From assembly GCA_903930675.1 (NCBI GenBank), contig CAIYZJ010000033.1, positions 1-35,574 of the forward strand: 35,574 nucleotides of DNA. The letters run 5' to 3'. Below are positions 1-7,031 of this stretch, piece by piece. The notes below the pieces were generated by a model. The model saw only the letters and a program-made list of their open reading frames with translations, had not been told where the DNA came from and did no database searches. This stretch comes from an uncultured Hyphomicrobiales bacterium (GTDB lineage: Bacteria > Pseudomonadota > Alphaproteobacteria > Rhizobiales > Beijerinckiaceae). The number at the start of each line of letters is the position of its first letter. Position 1 is the first letter of the stretch. Both the position numbers and the translations under genes were made by a program.

Positions 1-245
1 CCATTCCAAGCCAGAAAATGGCAATACCAACCAAGCCCCGACCAGAAAGCAAAAAATCTGGCCAGGATGTCTTCGCAAAATGACGCGCAAAAGCCGAAAT
101 CAATGCGTGATGAAGTAAAGTCGCTCAAGATGCCTTCAAACCCTTCGAAACGAAGGCGCATCTTTGGCTTGAAGCAGATACCGGTGGCAGGGCAGACCCA
201 ACGTCAACCCGGATGCCGATCCACTTCAAGCCTTGGGCAAATCGA

Positions 246-614
246 TCAGGCGGCACAAAGGGCACTGTTGCCCTCGGCTTTTGCCTCGCCCGCCGCGGCT
301 TGCGCCTCGGGTGCAGGCAGGGACGGAGAAGCAATGTCCCCGCGCACCTGGGTCAGGCTGCTGAGCAATTCTGCTTCAAGGGCGCATTGTTCGGGCGCAC
401 CTGAATGGATCAGAAAAAACCGCTCGACCCGCAAACCGCGTCCCGGTGCAATCGAAATCTCGAATACGGCGCGTTGACCGGGGATCACCCGTGGAATCCC
501 CATCTTGCGCAGGCTGGCAATATGGAAAAAAGCATCCCCCAAAGGCTGGTCTGGCAAAACAAACCCGTAGCCCCGTTCTTCGTTAAAAAATTTGACCGAA
601 CCACTGACAATCAT
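246..614 (-). CDS. Cold-shock-domain protein with extended C-terminal tail
   Basis: A 122-residue protein. Residues 1-67 form a cold shock domain with an RNP1-like RGYGFV (about residues 14-19) and an RNP2-like FFHI (about 29-32), so single-stranded RNA or DNA binding is expected in the cytoplasm. Classical CspA proteins are about 70 residues; here the last 55 residues are an extra Ala/Glu/Pro-rich, low-complexity tail of unknown role. An in-frame start 33 bases further upstream exists, but the ATG at 614 is preceded by GGGAGG at a good distance and starts directly with the domain, so I chose it. The gene has a leader of roughly 100 bases containing inverted repeats (separate entry). The family assignment is firm; the function of the tail is unknown. 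Confidence 0.85.
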   Translation of the reverse strand: MIVSGSVKFFNEERGYGFVLPDQPLGDAFFHIASLRKMGIPRVIPGQRAVFEISIAPGRGLRVERFFLIHSGAPEQCALEAELLSSLTQVRGDIASPSLPAPEAQAAAGEAKAEGNSALCAA

Positions 615-753
615 CTTCAACCTCCCGATTAAGAAACCGGGTTTCACTACGAAACCCCCAGAAAACCACCGACGCCCCCAAATTCGATGCTGGTTAAAAT
701 CCGCATCGTTTTGCGTCTTGAGGTTGAATATTGATGATTTGGTCGCCTTTGAA
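615..753 (-). promoter_or_regulatory. Putative promoter and structured 5' leader of the cold-shock-domain gene
   Basis: On the minus strand a weak promoter can be proposed: TTCAAA (753-748), 17-base spacer, TATTCA (730-725), giving a leader of about 104 bases. The leader holds a 6-bp inverted repeat CGATGC/GCATCG (708-703 with 690-685) and a 7-bp inverted repeat GGGTTTC/GAAACCC (657-651 with 645-639, 5-base loop). The GAAAC of that second stem can instead pair with the GTTTC next to it, over a 3-base CCG loop, close to the ribosome binding site. The repeats are read directly; the promoter and any switching function are inference. Confidence 0.45.
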
Positions 754-992
754 AATTACCCGCTTTCGTTACCAAAATTAGTGTATGTGCACCCACTAAT
801 GCACCCGTCAAGACGGCACGGCGAAGCTCCAGAGCCACAGGAATTTTTGTTAATCTACTGATATATAATGCTTATTTAAACATAAGGCTCGAATGCCCCA
901 AACCCTGCATATTCGGGCAAATGTCCCACAATTCAGGATTGCATGCGTAACCAAATTTGCGGGCGGGTGGCTTTTCGGCATGAGTGAAAGGC
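754..992. other. Gene-free AT-rich intergenic stretch
   Basis: No credible gene is seen here. Open frames in this stretch lack ribosome binding sites and family resemblance. It contains a CTTAT-N6-ATAAG dyad at 871-886, just downstream of a TATAAT (864-869) without a convincing -35 element, and two nearby TGCACCC copies around 787-806. None of these can be assigned a function. Confidence 0.4.
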
Positions 993-1016
993 AAAAAAAT
1001 TAGACTAAAGTCTAAT
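993..1016 (-). terminator. Possible terminator of tRNA-Gln, or an operator-like dyad
   Basis: ATTAGACT (999-1006) and AGTCTAAT (1009-1016) form a perfect 18-base dyad. Read on the minus strand, about 100 bases after the tRNA-Gln gene, the hairpin is followed by seven T residues, as in a Rho-independent terminator. The stem has only two G-C pairs, so it would be weak, and A-tracts flank it on both sides. The symmetry would equally suit a dimeric regulator. Confidence 0.4.
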
Positions 1017-1114
1017 AAAAAAACGAACGGGAATGGGCACGCCTAAGACACAGGCACAAGAACTTGGATCATACCGGCAAGATGGCGGGAAATGTCCGGA
1101 CCGCCGGAGACGTG

Positions 1115-1189
1115 TGGCTGGGGCGGGAGGATTCGAACCTCCGCATGGTGGAATCAAAATCCACTGCCTTACCGCTTGGCGACGCCCCA
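1115..1189 (-). tRNA. tRNA-Gln (anticodon TTG)
   Basis: A complete 75-base tRNA with encoded CCA. The acceptor stem TGGGGCG pairs with CGCCCCA. The anticodon stem GTGGA/TCCAC encloses the loop TTTTGAT, giving anticodon TTG (Gln, CAA codons). The T arm carries GGTTCGAATCC. A promoter is readable upstream. Confidence 0.97.
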
Positions 1190-1209
1190 TTATGCCTTCA
1201 AGCGGGCGG

Positions 1210-1238
1210 ACCATAGTCGGGACCGCGCGCGCTTGCAA
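1210..1238 (-). promoter_or_regulatory. Predicted promoter of tRNA-Gln
   Basis: On the minus strand TTGCAA (1238-1233) is followed after exactly 17 bases by TATGGT (1215-1210). The predicted start lies near 1203, about 14 bases before the mature 5' end of the tRNA. The spacer is GC-rich. Confidence 0.6.
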
Positions 1239-1433
1239 CGGGGAACTTGCAATCTTGGTAAAATCGTCCCCCGAAAGCGGATCAAATCCTTTCAAATGCA
1301 AGGAATATCAGACTTTTTCTGCACGATGGACAGGCAGGACGAAACAGGAGAAGCACGTGCGTTTAACTGTTTGTCCCGCCGGACAGAGATGCAAGCCATT
1401 GATTCTGTCATGCAGGCTTGCCGCACCACCGTC

Positions 1434-1462
1434 TTGCCGCGCCTCTTGCATGCGATTATAAA
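1434..1462 (+). promoter_or_regulatory. Predicted promoter of tRNA-Pro
   Basis: TTGCCG (1434-1439), a 17-base spacer and TTATAA (1457-1462) make a housekeeping-type promoter. Transcription would begin near 1469, about 13 bases before the tRNA 5' end, the same geometry as the tRNA-Gln promoter. Confidence 0.6.
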
Positions 1463-1481
1463 GGGCGAAGTCTATTCAAGT

Positions 1482-1558
1482 CGGAGCGTAGCGCAGTCTG
1501 GTAGCGCACCTCGTTCGGGACGAGGGGGTCGTAGGTTCAAATCCTATCGCTCCGACCA
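1482..1558 (+). tRNA. tRNA-Pro (anticodon CGG)
   Basis: A complete 77-base tRNA with encoded CCA. The acceptor stem CGGAGCG pairs with CGCTCCG. The anticodon stem CCTCG/CGAGG encloses TTCGGGA, so the anticodon is CGG (Pro, CCG codons). The T arm has GGTTCAAATCC. A short hairpin ACCATT/AATGGT begins at the CCA end (1555-1572) and might aid 3' processing or termination, but it has no T-tract. Confidence 0.97.
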
Positions 1559-1703
1559 TTCTTTTCAATGGTTTAGTGCTAATCCGCAATCATCATTCTT
1601 CAAGAATCATCTCTCGATGTGTGTCGTTCTCTGGCGCGTTGTTCAGACGGATTTTTCATGGATCGGTCTTGTGGATCACCCGCGTCTGAACCACAGCCAG
1701 AAC

Positions 1704-2618
1704 CTATTCCTTCGGCACGAATTGTCCGTCAAGGTTCAAATCGCCCTCGATTCGCACCAGACCGCGCTGGTGCAAATCCTCCAGATGGGCAAAGACCGAT
1801 AGCCGCGCGGCTTTGATCAGGCGTTGGTCGAGATTCTGGTAGATGGCAGCGACAATCTCGTCTGTCGTGCGGTCGCCCTGCTCGACCCGGTTGAGGATCG
1901 AGGCTTCGCGCATCCGGCGGTGGTGGCTCAGCGCGCGCACGAAACGGTGCGGCTCTTTGACCGGTCCGCCATGGCCGGGCCAATAGATGGTTTCACCGCG
2001 CTGGCCCAATCTGTCGAGCGAGGCCATATAATCGCCCATCGAGCCATCGGGCGGCGCCACGATGCTGGTCGACCAGGCCATGACATGATCACCGGAAAAC
2101 AACAGCCCCTCTTGTGTGAGGGCAAAAGCCAGATGGTTGGCGGTGTGGCCGGGGGTGAATACCGCCTCCAGCCGGTGATCGGGCGCATCCAGCACATCGG
2201 CATCGAACATTTGCAGATCGGGCACATAATCGCGGTTGGCGCTGGAATCCATCGGATGCGCCTCCCCTGCCGCCAAGTCGCGCGCCGCCACGTGCGGGCC
2301 GCAGCCATAGACCCGCGCCCCTGTCGCCTGTTTGAGGGCGGCAACGCCATCGGCATGGTCGCGATGGGTATGGGTCAACACGATCCGGTCGATTCGCTCG
2401 TCCTTGAGGGCCGCCAACAGCAAGGCGCGATGGGCTGCATCATCGGGGCCGGGATCGATCACGGTGACGCTGCCATGCCCGACCAGATAGGTGCAGGTGC
2501 CGGTGGAGGTGAACGGACCGCCATTATTGGCCACCAAACGGCGCACCAGCGGCGAAATCTGTTCCAGCCTTGCCGGAGCAGGTACCGCATCGCGGTCAAA
2601 TACGAGATCATCGGCCAT
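1704..2618 (-). CDS. MBL-fold metallo-hydrolase with C-terminal winged helix (LACTB2-like)
   Basis: A 304-residue cytoplasmic protein. The metallo-beta-lactamase fold is shown by HTHRDH (about residues 83-88), PGHT (about 156-159), GDH (about 176-178) and PGHGG (about 214-218), which together supply a two-zinc hydrolytic site. From about residue 230 to the end the sequence is helical and ends in a winged-helix-like segment typical of the LACTB2-type family, often linked to RNA or small ester hydrolysis. The substrate cannot be told from sequence. Start: ATG at 2618 with GGAG upstream. It is divergent from bioY and shares its upstream region with it. Confidence 0.85.
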   Translation of the reverse strand: MADDLVFDRDAVPAPARLEQISPLVRRLVANNGGPFTSTGTCTYLVGHGSVTVIDPGPDDAAHRALLLAALKDERIDRIVLTHTHRDHADGVAALKQATGARVYGCGPHVAARDLAAGEAHPMDSSANRDYVPDLQMFDADVLDAPDHRLEAVFTPGHTANHLAFALTQEGLLFSGDHVMAWSTSIVAPPDGSMGDYMASLDRLGQRGETIYWPGHGGPVKEPHRFVRALSHHRRMREASILNRVEQGDRTTDEIVAAIYQNLDQRLIKAARLSVFAHLEDLHQRGLVRIEGDLNLDGQFVPKE

Positions 2619-2691
2619 TGATCAGGCTCCATTGGTCCAAGGAACAAGCCGCAACACCTTTGCGAAGCAATGCGACTTCGTGTAGAAAAGT

Positions 2692-2727
2692 GGCTCGGGC
2701 ATGGTCTTGCCAGTCTTTTCCCGAGCC
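2692..2727 (+). promoter_or_regulatory. Stem-loop in the bioY leader region
   Basis: GGCTCGGG (2692-2699) and CCCGAGCC (2720-2727) form a perfect 8-bp stem. The 20-base loop contains a nested TGG/CCA stem (2702-2704 with 2710-2712). It lies about 67 bases before the bioY start. I do not recognise a known riboswitch class, and no BioR-type box (TTATCTATAA-like) is seen here. On the minus strand the same hairpin is followed only by a short T-run. Confidence 0.5.
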
Positions 2728-2793
2728 GTCATACTGCATTTGAGTGGCCTGACGCGACAAACAAATTCGGGTTTTTGCAAATCGAGGTTTTTG

Positions 2794-3390
2794 ATGACAA
2801 CCAAATCTATCCTGTCAGCGATGACGAAAGCATTGTCTCAAGAGAGCCGTGGTGCGGTGATGCTGCGCAATGCGAGCGTGGTTTTGCTTGGCACCGTTTT
2901 GCTGACCCTGTCTGCCAAACTCAAAGTGCCGTTCTATCCCGTCCCCATGACCATGCAGACCCTCGTGGTGCTGCTCATAGCCGCCACCTGCGGCCTGCGC
3001 ATGGGTGTGGCGATTGTCGTCGCCTATTTGCTTGAAGGCGCGGCCGGACTGCCGGTGTTCGCCGATACGCCCGAGCGCGGCATCGGCCTGAGCTATATGA
3101 TGGGCCCGACAGGCGGTTATCTGCTTGGTTTCGTCGCAGCAGCCGCCTTTGCCGGTCTGATGGCCGATCGCGGTTTGACCCGCTCGTGGGTCGGCCTGTC
3201 GGCCATGATGGTCGGTGGCCATGCCCTGATGTTCGGCCTCGGCTATGCCTATCTCGGCTCGGTGATCGGCTTTGAACAGGCATGGACTGCGGGCGTTGTG
3301 CCCTTCCTGCCATCCACGGCCGTCAAAATCGCACTCGGTGTGGCCTTGTTGGCTGGCTACAACCGCTTGTCGGATCGCATTGCAGGCTAA
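2794..3390 (+). CDS. bioY: Biotin transporter BioY (ECF-type substrate-binding protein)
   Basis: A 198-residue, strongly hydrophobic inner-membrane protein with about six membrane segments. Family marks include KVPFYPVPMTMQTLVV near the N-terminus and GPTGGYLLGF in the middle, both diagnostic of BioY. BioY is the biotin-binding S component of an energy-coupling-factor transporter and can also act alone. No bioM or bioN partner lies nearby. The ATG at 2794 is preceded by GAGG at 6 bases; longer upstream in-frame starts have no such site and add a non-membrane stretch. A strong terminator follows, so it is probably monocistronic. Confidence 0.93.
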   Translation: MTTKSILSAMTKALSQESRGAVMLRNASVVLLGTVLLTLSAKLKVPFYPVPMTMQTLVVLLIAATCGLRMGVAIVVAYLLEGAAGLPVFADTPERGIGLSYMMGPTGGYLLGFVAAAAFAGLMADRGLTRSWVGLSAMMVGGHALMFGLGYAYLGSVIGFEQAWTAGVVPFLPSTAVKIALGVALLAGYNRLSDRIAG

Positions 3391-3418
3391 CCCCGCACTG
3401 ACGCGACCCAATGATCAA

Positions 3419-3446
3419 GCCGCACTCCACCAAGTGCGGCTTTTTT
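3419..3446 (+). terminator. Rho-independent terminator after bioY
   Basis: GCCGCACT (3419-3426), loop CCACCA and AGTGCGGC (3433-3440) form a perfect 8-bp GC-rich stem followed by six T residues. This is the strongest terminator in the window and separates bioY from galE. Confidence 0.92.
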
Positions 3447-3487
3447 GTCTATTGATTGTCTTCCAGCGAATTTTTCAAGGATATACC

Positions 3488-4492
3488 ATGACGGTTCTGG
3501 TCACAGGCGGAGCGGGTTATATCGGCAGCCATATGGTGCTGGCCCTGCGCGATCGCGGCGAGCAGGTCACGGTGCTCGATGATCTGTCCACCGGACTGCA
3601 AAGCCTGCTGTTGCCAGAAGTACCGTTTGTGCAGGGCGATATCGGCGATGATGCTGTGCTGGACGCGGTTCTGTCCGATCCTTCCATTGATACGGTTATC
3701 CATTTTGCCGCCCGCATCGTGGTGCCGGATTCGGTGGCCGATCCGCTTGGCTATTATCTCAACAACACCGTCAAGGCGCACCGGTTGATCAGTGCCTGTG
3801 TCCGGCATGGCATCAAGCGTTTCATCTTTTCATCGACTGCGGCAGTCTATGGCGAAACCGGGTCGGAGCCTGTGCTTGAATCCAGCACGCTGAACCCGAT
3901 CTCGCCCTATGGCCGCTCCAAATGGATGGTGGAATGGATGCTGCGCGACACGGCCGCCGCCCATGATTTCAAGGCGCTGGTTCTGCGCTATTTCAACGTG
4001 GTGGGGGCCGATCCGCAAGGCCGGTCAGGACAATCGGGCCGCAATGCCACCCATCTGATCAAAGTGGCGGTGGAAACGGCCCTTGGCCTGCGCCCGCATA
4101 TGACGCTGTTCGGCACGGATTACCCGACCCCCGACGGCACCTGCATCCGCGATTATATCCATGTCAGCGATCTGATTGCCGCCCATCTATGCGGGCTCGA
4201 TCATCTGCGGCAAAGCCCCGACGGGTTTTCTGTCTATAATTGCGCCTATGGACGCGGGGCCTCGGTGCTCGAGGTGATCGACAGCGTCAAACGCATTTCG
4301 GGTGTGGATTTCACCGTATTGCAAGCGGGACGGCGGGCGGGTGACCCTGCCAGCATCATTGCCGACGGACAGGCCTTGCGCCGCGATCTCGGCTGGCAAC
4401 CGCGCCATGACTCACTGGACGAGATGGTCCGCCATGCCTTGCAATGGGAGCGCAAGCACTCCAATCTGCAACCCTATTCGATCCAATCCTGA
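3488..4492 (+). CDS. galE: UDP-glucose 4-epimerase
   Basis: A 334-residue short-chain dehydrogenase/reductase of the extended type. The N-terminal Rossmann motif GGAGYIG (residues 7-13) binds NAD. The catalytic Tyr and Lys lie in YGRSK (Y141, K145), with FSSTAAVYG (about 114-122) giving the catalytic Ser/Thr. It interconverts UDP-glucose and UDP-galactose for surface polysaccharide or galactose use. ATG at 3488 has AAGGA 7 bases upstream; longer open frame upstream runs back into bioY and is rejected. The gene ends 5 bases from the convergent amidase gene. Related epimerases acting on other UDP-sugars cannot be fully excluded. Confidence 0.9.
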   Translation: MTVLVTGGAGYIGSHMVLALRDRGEQVTVLDDLSTGLQSLLLPEVPFVQGDIGDDAVLDAVLSDPSIDTVIHFAARIVVPDSVADPLGYYLNNTVKAHRLISACVRHGIKRFIFSSTAAVYGETGSEPVLESSTLNPISPYGRSKWMVEWMLRDTAAAHDFKALVLRYFNVVGADPQGRSGQSGRNATHLIKVAVETALGLRPHMTLFGTDYPTPDGTCIRDYIHVSDLIAAHLCGLDHLRQSPDGFSVYNCAYGRGASVLEVIDSVKRISGVDFTVLQAGRRAGDPASIIADGQALRRDLGWQPRHDSLDEMVRHALQWERKHSNLQPYSIQS

Positions 4493-4497
4493 ACCGC

Positions 4498-5928
4498 TCA
4501 CAGATGCGTGACTTTGGGGTCGATCGGGGCGGGCATCAGCTGGCCCAGCACGGTTTCGATCAGCTTGGCACCGGCCAGCAATTTCGCCTCGCGCCGCGGC
4601 CGCGCCACCACCTGCAAGCCCACGGGGCGTCCGTCCTTGGTAAAGCCGCACGGCATGGACAGAGCCGGTGCCGTGGTCAACGTGATGGCATAGACAATGC
4701 CGAGCCATTCGACATAATTGGCAAAGGTATGGCCGTTGCAGCTTTCCAGATAGCGTTGCTCGACAGGGAACGCCGCGACAATGGTTGCGGGGCACAGCAG
4801 CAGATCATAATCATCAAAAAACGCATTGGTGCGCTGGATCATCGCGGCCCGCTGCGCCTCGGCGCGCACAACATCGCTCATCGGCAGAGCCAGCCCTTTT
4901 TCGATGTTCCAGATCACTTCGGGCTTGAGCTGGTCGCGATGGGTGACGAGCTTTCCGGCATGGGCTGTGGCAAAGCTCATGGCGCGCAGCACGCCGAAAC
5001 AATCATGCGCCTCTGACAGATCGGGATGGGCATCCACCACCGTCACGCCGGCGTCTTGCAATTTATAGGCGGCCTTGCGGCAGATGTCGGCGACTTCGGG
5101 ATCAACCGGCGTGATGCCGAGATCGGCCGAGAAGGCGATTTTTTCGGGCACCCAGTTGGAGCGGGCGGCCTGCAAATAGCTGTCCCCGATCGGGCGCGGC
5201 AGCGAGACCGGATCGCGCGGGCTTTCGCCCAGCATCGCATCGAAAAACAACGCGACATCCTCGACATTGCGGGCCATAGGCCCTTCCACGCTCAACAGGC
5301 GGTCCACCTTGTTGCCCGGATCGGTCGCGACACGGCCCGGGCTCGGGCGCAAGCCCACCACACCGCAGAAGCTGGCGGGATTGCGCAGGGATCCGCCCAT
5401 ATCCGACCCGTGGGCCAGCCATGCCATGCCGGTGGCCAAAGCCACTGCCGCCCCGCCCGACGAGCCTGCCGCCGAGAGCTTGGTGTTCCACGGATTGCGC
5501 GTGGCGCCGAACACCTCGTTGAACGTATTGGCGCCCGCACCGAATTCGGGCGTGTTGGATTTGGCAAAAATCACCCCGCCCTCGTCCTCGATGGTGTGGA
5601 CCAGCACATCAGAGGTCATGGGGATGTGGTCTTTGAAAATCGGCGAGCCATAGGTGGTGCGCACCGCCGCCACCTCGGTCAGATCCTTGATCGGGATCGG
5701 CATCCCGCCCAGCCGTCCGCGCTCGATCGGCGGCTGCTTCATCAATTCATGGGCATGGGTGCGGGCGCGGTCGAAACACAGGGTTGGCAAGGCATTGACC
5801 AACGGGTCGACCTTGGCAATGCGTGCCTCGAGCGTATCGAGCAGATCGACCGGTGTGACCGCACCGATCGCCAGCAGATCGACAATCTCATGGGCCGCTA
5901 ACTTAACCAGACTCGGATCATTGGCCAT
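4498..5928 (-). CDS. Amidase (amidase-signature family)
   Basis: A 476-residue enzyme of the Ser-cisSer-Lys amidase family. The catalytic Lys is in IPIKDL (K81), the cis-Ser in AGSSGGA (about 155-160), and the nucleophile Ser in GSDMGGSLRNPAS (about S180). These enzymes hydrolyse amide bonds; the substrate is not evident. It does not look like GatA, since no gatC or gatB neighbours are present and the C-terminal part resembles general amidases. Start: ATG at 5928 with GGGGT upstream; a longer upstream start lacks a good site. An 18-base dyad lies 87 bases upstream (separate entry). Confidence 0.88.
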   Translation of the reverse strand: MANDPSLVKLAAHEIVDLLAIGAVTPVDLLDTLEARIAKVDPLVNALPTLCFDRARTHAHELMKQPPIERGRLGGMPIPIKDLTEVAAVRTTYGSPIFKDHIPMTSDVLVHTIEDEGGVIFAKSNTPEFGAGANTFNEVFGATRNPWNTKLSAAGSSGGAAVALATGMAWLAHGSDMGGSLRNPASFCGVVGLRPSPGRVATDPGNKVDRLLSVEGPMARNVEDVALFFDAMLGESPRDPVSLPRPIGDSYLQAARSNWVPEKIAFSADLGITPVDPEVADICRKAAYKLQDAGVTVVDAHPDLSEAHDCFGVLRAMSFATAHAGKLVTHRDQLKPEVIWNIEKGLALPMSDVVRAEAQRAAMIQRTNAFFDDYDLLLCPATIVAAFPVEQRYLESCNGHTFANYVEWLGIVYAITLTTAPALSMPCGFTKDGRPVGLQVVARPRREAKLLAGAKLIETVLGQLMPAPIDPKVTHL

Positions 5929-6014
5929 GATTTTACCCCATTCCAAAAATAACGTGGCCGCGCTGGATCGGGCGGCGTCGCCCCAGTTTATGCAATTGCC
6001 GCCCGCCAGCACAA

Positions 6015-6032
6015 GCAGTTTTCAAAAACTGC
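6015..6032. promoter_or_regulatory. 18-base perfect dyad upstream of the amidase gene
   Basis: GCAGTTTT (6015-6022), spacer CA and AAAACTGC (6025-6032) form a perfect inverted repeat. It sits in the divergent region between the amidase (minus) and a 61-codon ORF (plus). The layout suits a dimeric repressor or activator. No regulator gene adjoins it. Confidence 0.4.
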
Positions 6033-6155
6033 AAAGTGTGGGACGATGCTGACGCTGATCATTCATCGGCGATTCAGAATCACTCGCGTAGTTTGCGTCC
6101 AATCGGCCGGGGCGGCTTTTTTCAGCACCAGCCAGAAACGATCAGGGTGAAACAC

Positions 6156-6341
6156 ATGAAACAGCACACCAGCCAACCGGCCCGGCAACAAGCCAGTGCG
6201 CCTGCCGCACAAATCCCCAACTCTTTCCAGAATGGCACCATCGGTCTGGCCGCAGTGGCCGCCGCTGCCGAGCAGATGAAGCCCAAGACGGTCAAACGCC
6301 CCGAGCATCCTCTGCCCGCCTGCCTGCGCGATCAGGATTGA
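6156..6341 (+). CDS. Small hypothetical protein (61 residues)
   Basis: An unrecognised 61-residue protein. The ATG at 6156 is preceded by CAGGGTGA at a suitable distance, which is the main support for translation. The N-terminal half is rich in Gln, Ala and Pro. A short Ala-rich helix-like run (GLAAVAAAAEQM) follows, then a basic, Pro-containing tail. There is no membrane segment or signal peptide. It stands alone between the amidase and the MOSC gene. It could be a lineage-specific small protein or a chance frame. Confidence 0.45.
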   Translation: MKQHTSQPARQQASAPAAQIPNSFQNGTIGLAAVAAAAEQMKPKTVKRPEHPLPACLRDQD

Positions 6342-6414
6342 GGCCAGCAACCACGCTAGCCCGCCACCACCCTATGCGGTAGAATAGGCTTTTACAGCAA
6401 AGGAATGATGGCTG

Positions 6415-6996
6415 ATGGCAATTTTGAACAAGCTCGGCATCACGGGGCGGGTCAAAGCCTGTTTCTCTAGCCCCAAGCGTGAAAGCGGTCTGGAAAAACC
6501 CGAATGTGACCGTCTGGTCATTACCTTTGACGGGATCGAGGGCGATTGCCACGCCTCGCGCAACCGCTTGTCCGACAGCCGGATGCTGAACCAGTACAAG
6601 CGCGGCACGCCGGCCGCCAATTCGCGGCAGTTGTCGCTGGTCTCGGTCGAGGAACTGGCCGACATCGCCAAGGCGCTCGATATTCCTGCGCTCAAACCCG
6701 AATGGGTCGGGGCCAATCTGCTGGTATCCGACATTCCCGATCTGACCCTGCTGCCGCCATCGACCCGCCTGATGTTCTCGTCGGGGGCCACGCTGATTGT
6801 CGATCTCGAAAACGCGCCCTGCCGCTATCCCGCCGACATTATCGAACAGCATCACCCCGGCCATGGCCTCGCCTTTCCCAAACTCGCCAAGCACAAGCGC
6901 GGCGTGGTGGTGCGGGTGGAGCGCGAGGGCGTGATTGCCAGAGGCGACGAGATTGTCCTGTTCATTCCGCCGCAGCGGATTTATTCTCACAGCTGA
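6415..6996 (+). CDS. MOSC-domain protein
   Basis: A 193-residue protein made up almost wholly of a MOSC domain (named for the molybdenum cofactor sulfurase C-terminus). The conserved Cys lies in ENAPCRYP (C136), and the early GIEGDCH motif is typical of bacterial YiiM/YuaD-like members. These bind the molybdenum cofactor and act in sulfur transfer or N-hydroxylated compound reduction; which of these applies here is not known. Start ATG at 6415 with AAGGA about 10 bases before; two nearer ATGs are out of frame. The histone-deacetylase-family gene begins 35 bases after the stop, so the two are probably co-transcribed. Confidence 0.85.
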   Translation: MAILNKLGITGRVKACFSSPKRESGLEKPECDRLVITFDGIEGDCHASRNRLSDSRMLNQYKRGTPAANSRQLSLVSVEELADIAKALDIPALKPEWVGANLLVSDIPDLTLLPPSTRLMFSSGATLIVDLENAPCRYPADIIEQHHPGHGLAFPKLAKHKRGVVVRVEREGVIARGDEIVLFIPPQRIYSHS

Positions 6997-7031
6997 TTGA
7001 CCGTTCATCCATTTCGGAAGGGTTTGCCCCC

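Noticed and set aside
1-120. Open minus-strand stretch with hydrophobic residues (about 37 codons)
   Set aside because: It opens after a stop, has no ATG inside except at the very edge, and no ribosome site; too little is visible to call a gene.
67-477. 136-codon plus-strand frame over the left edge
   Set aside because: Most of it is antisense to the cold-shock-domain gene, its ATG has no properly spaced ribosome site, and no family is recognisable.
1595-1607. ATTCTT-C-AAGAAT dyad after tRNA-Pro
   Set aside because: Short, AT-rich, no T-tract and no target gene; not distinguishable from chance.
2619-2793. BioR operator upstream of bioY
   Set aside because: No TTATCTATAA-like or TTATAGATAA-like palindrome was found by eye in this interval.
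6107-6122. Possible terminator GC-run followed by six T residues before the 61-codon ORF
   Set aside because: Only a 3-bp stem can be formed, too short for an intrinsic terminator.
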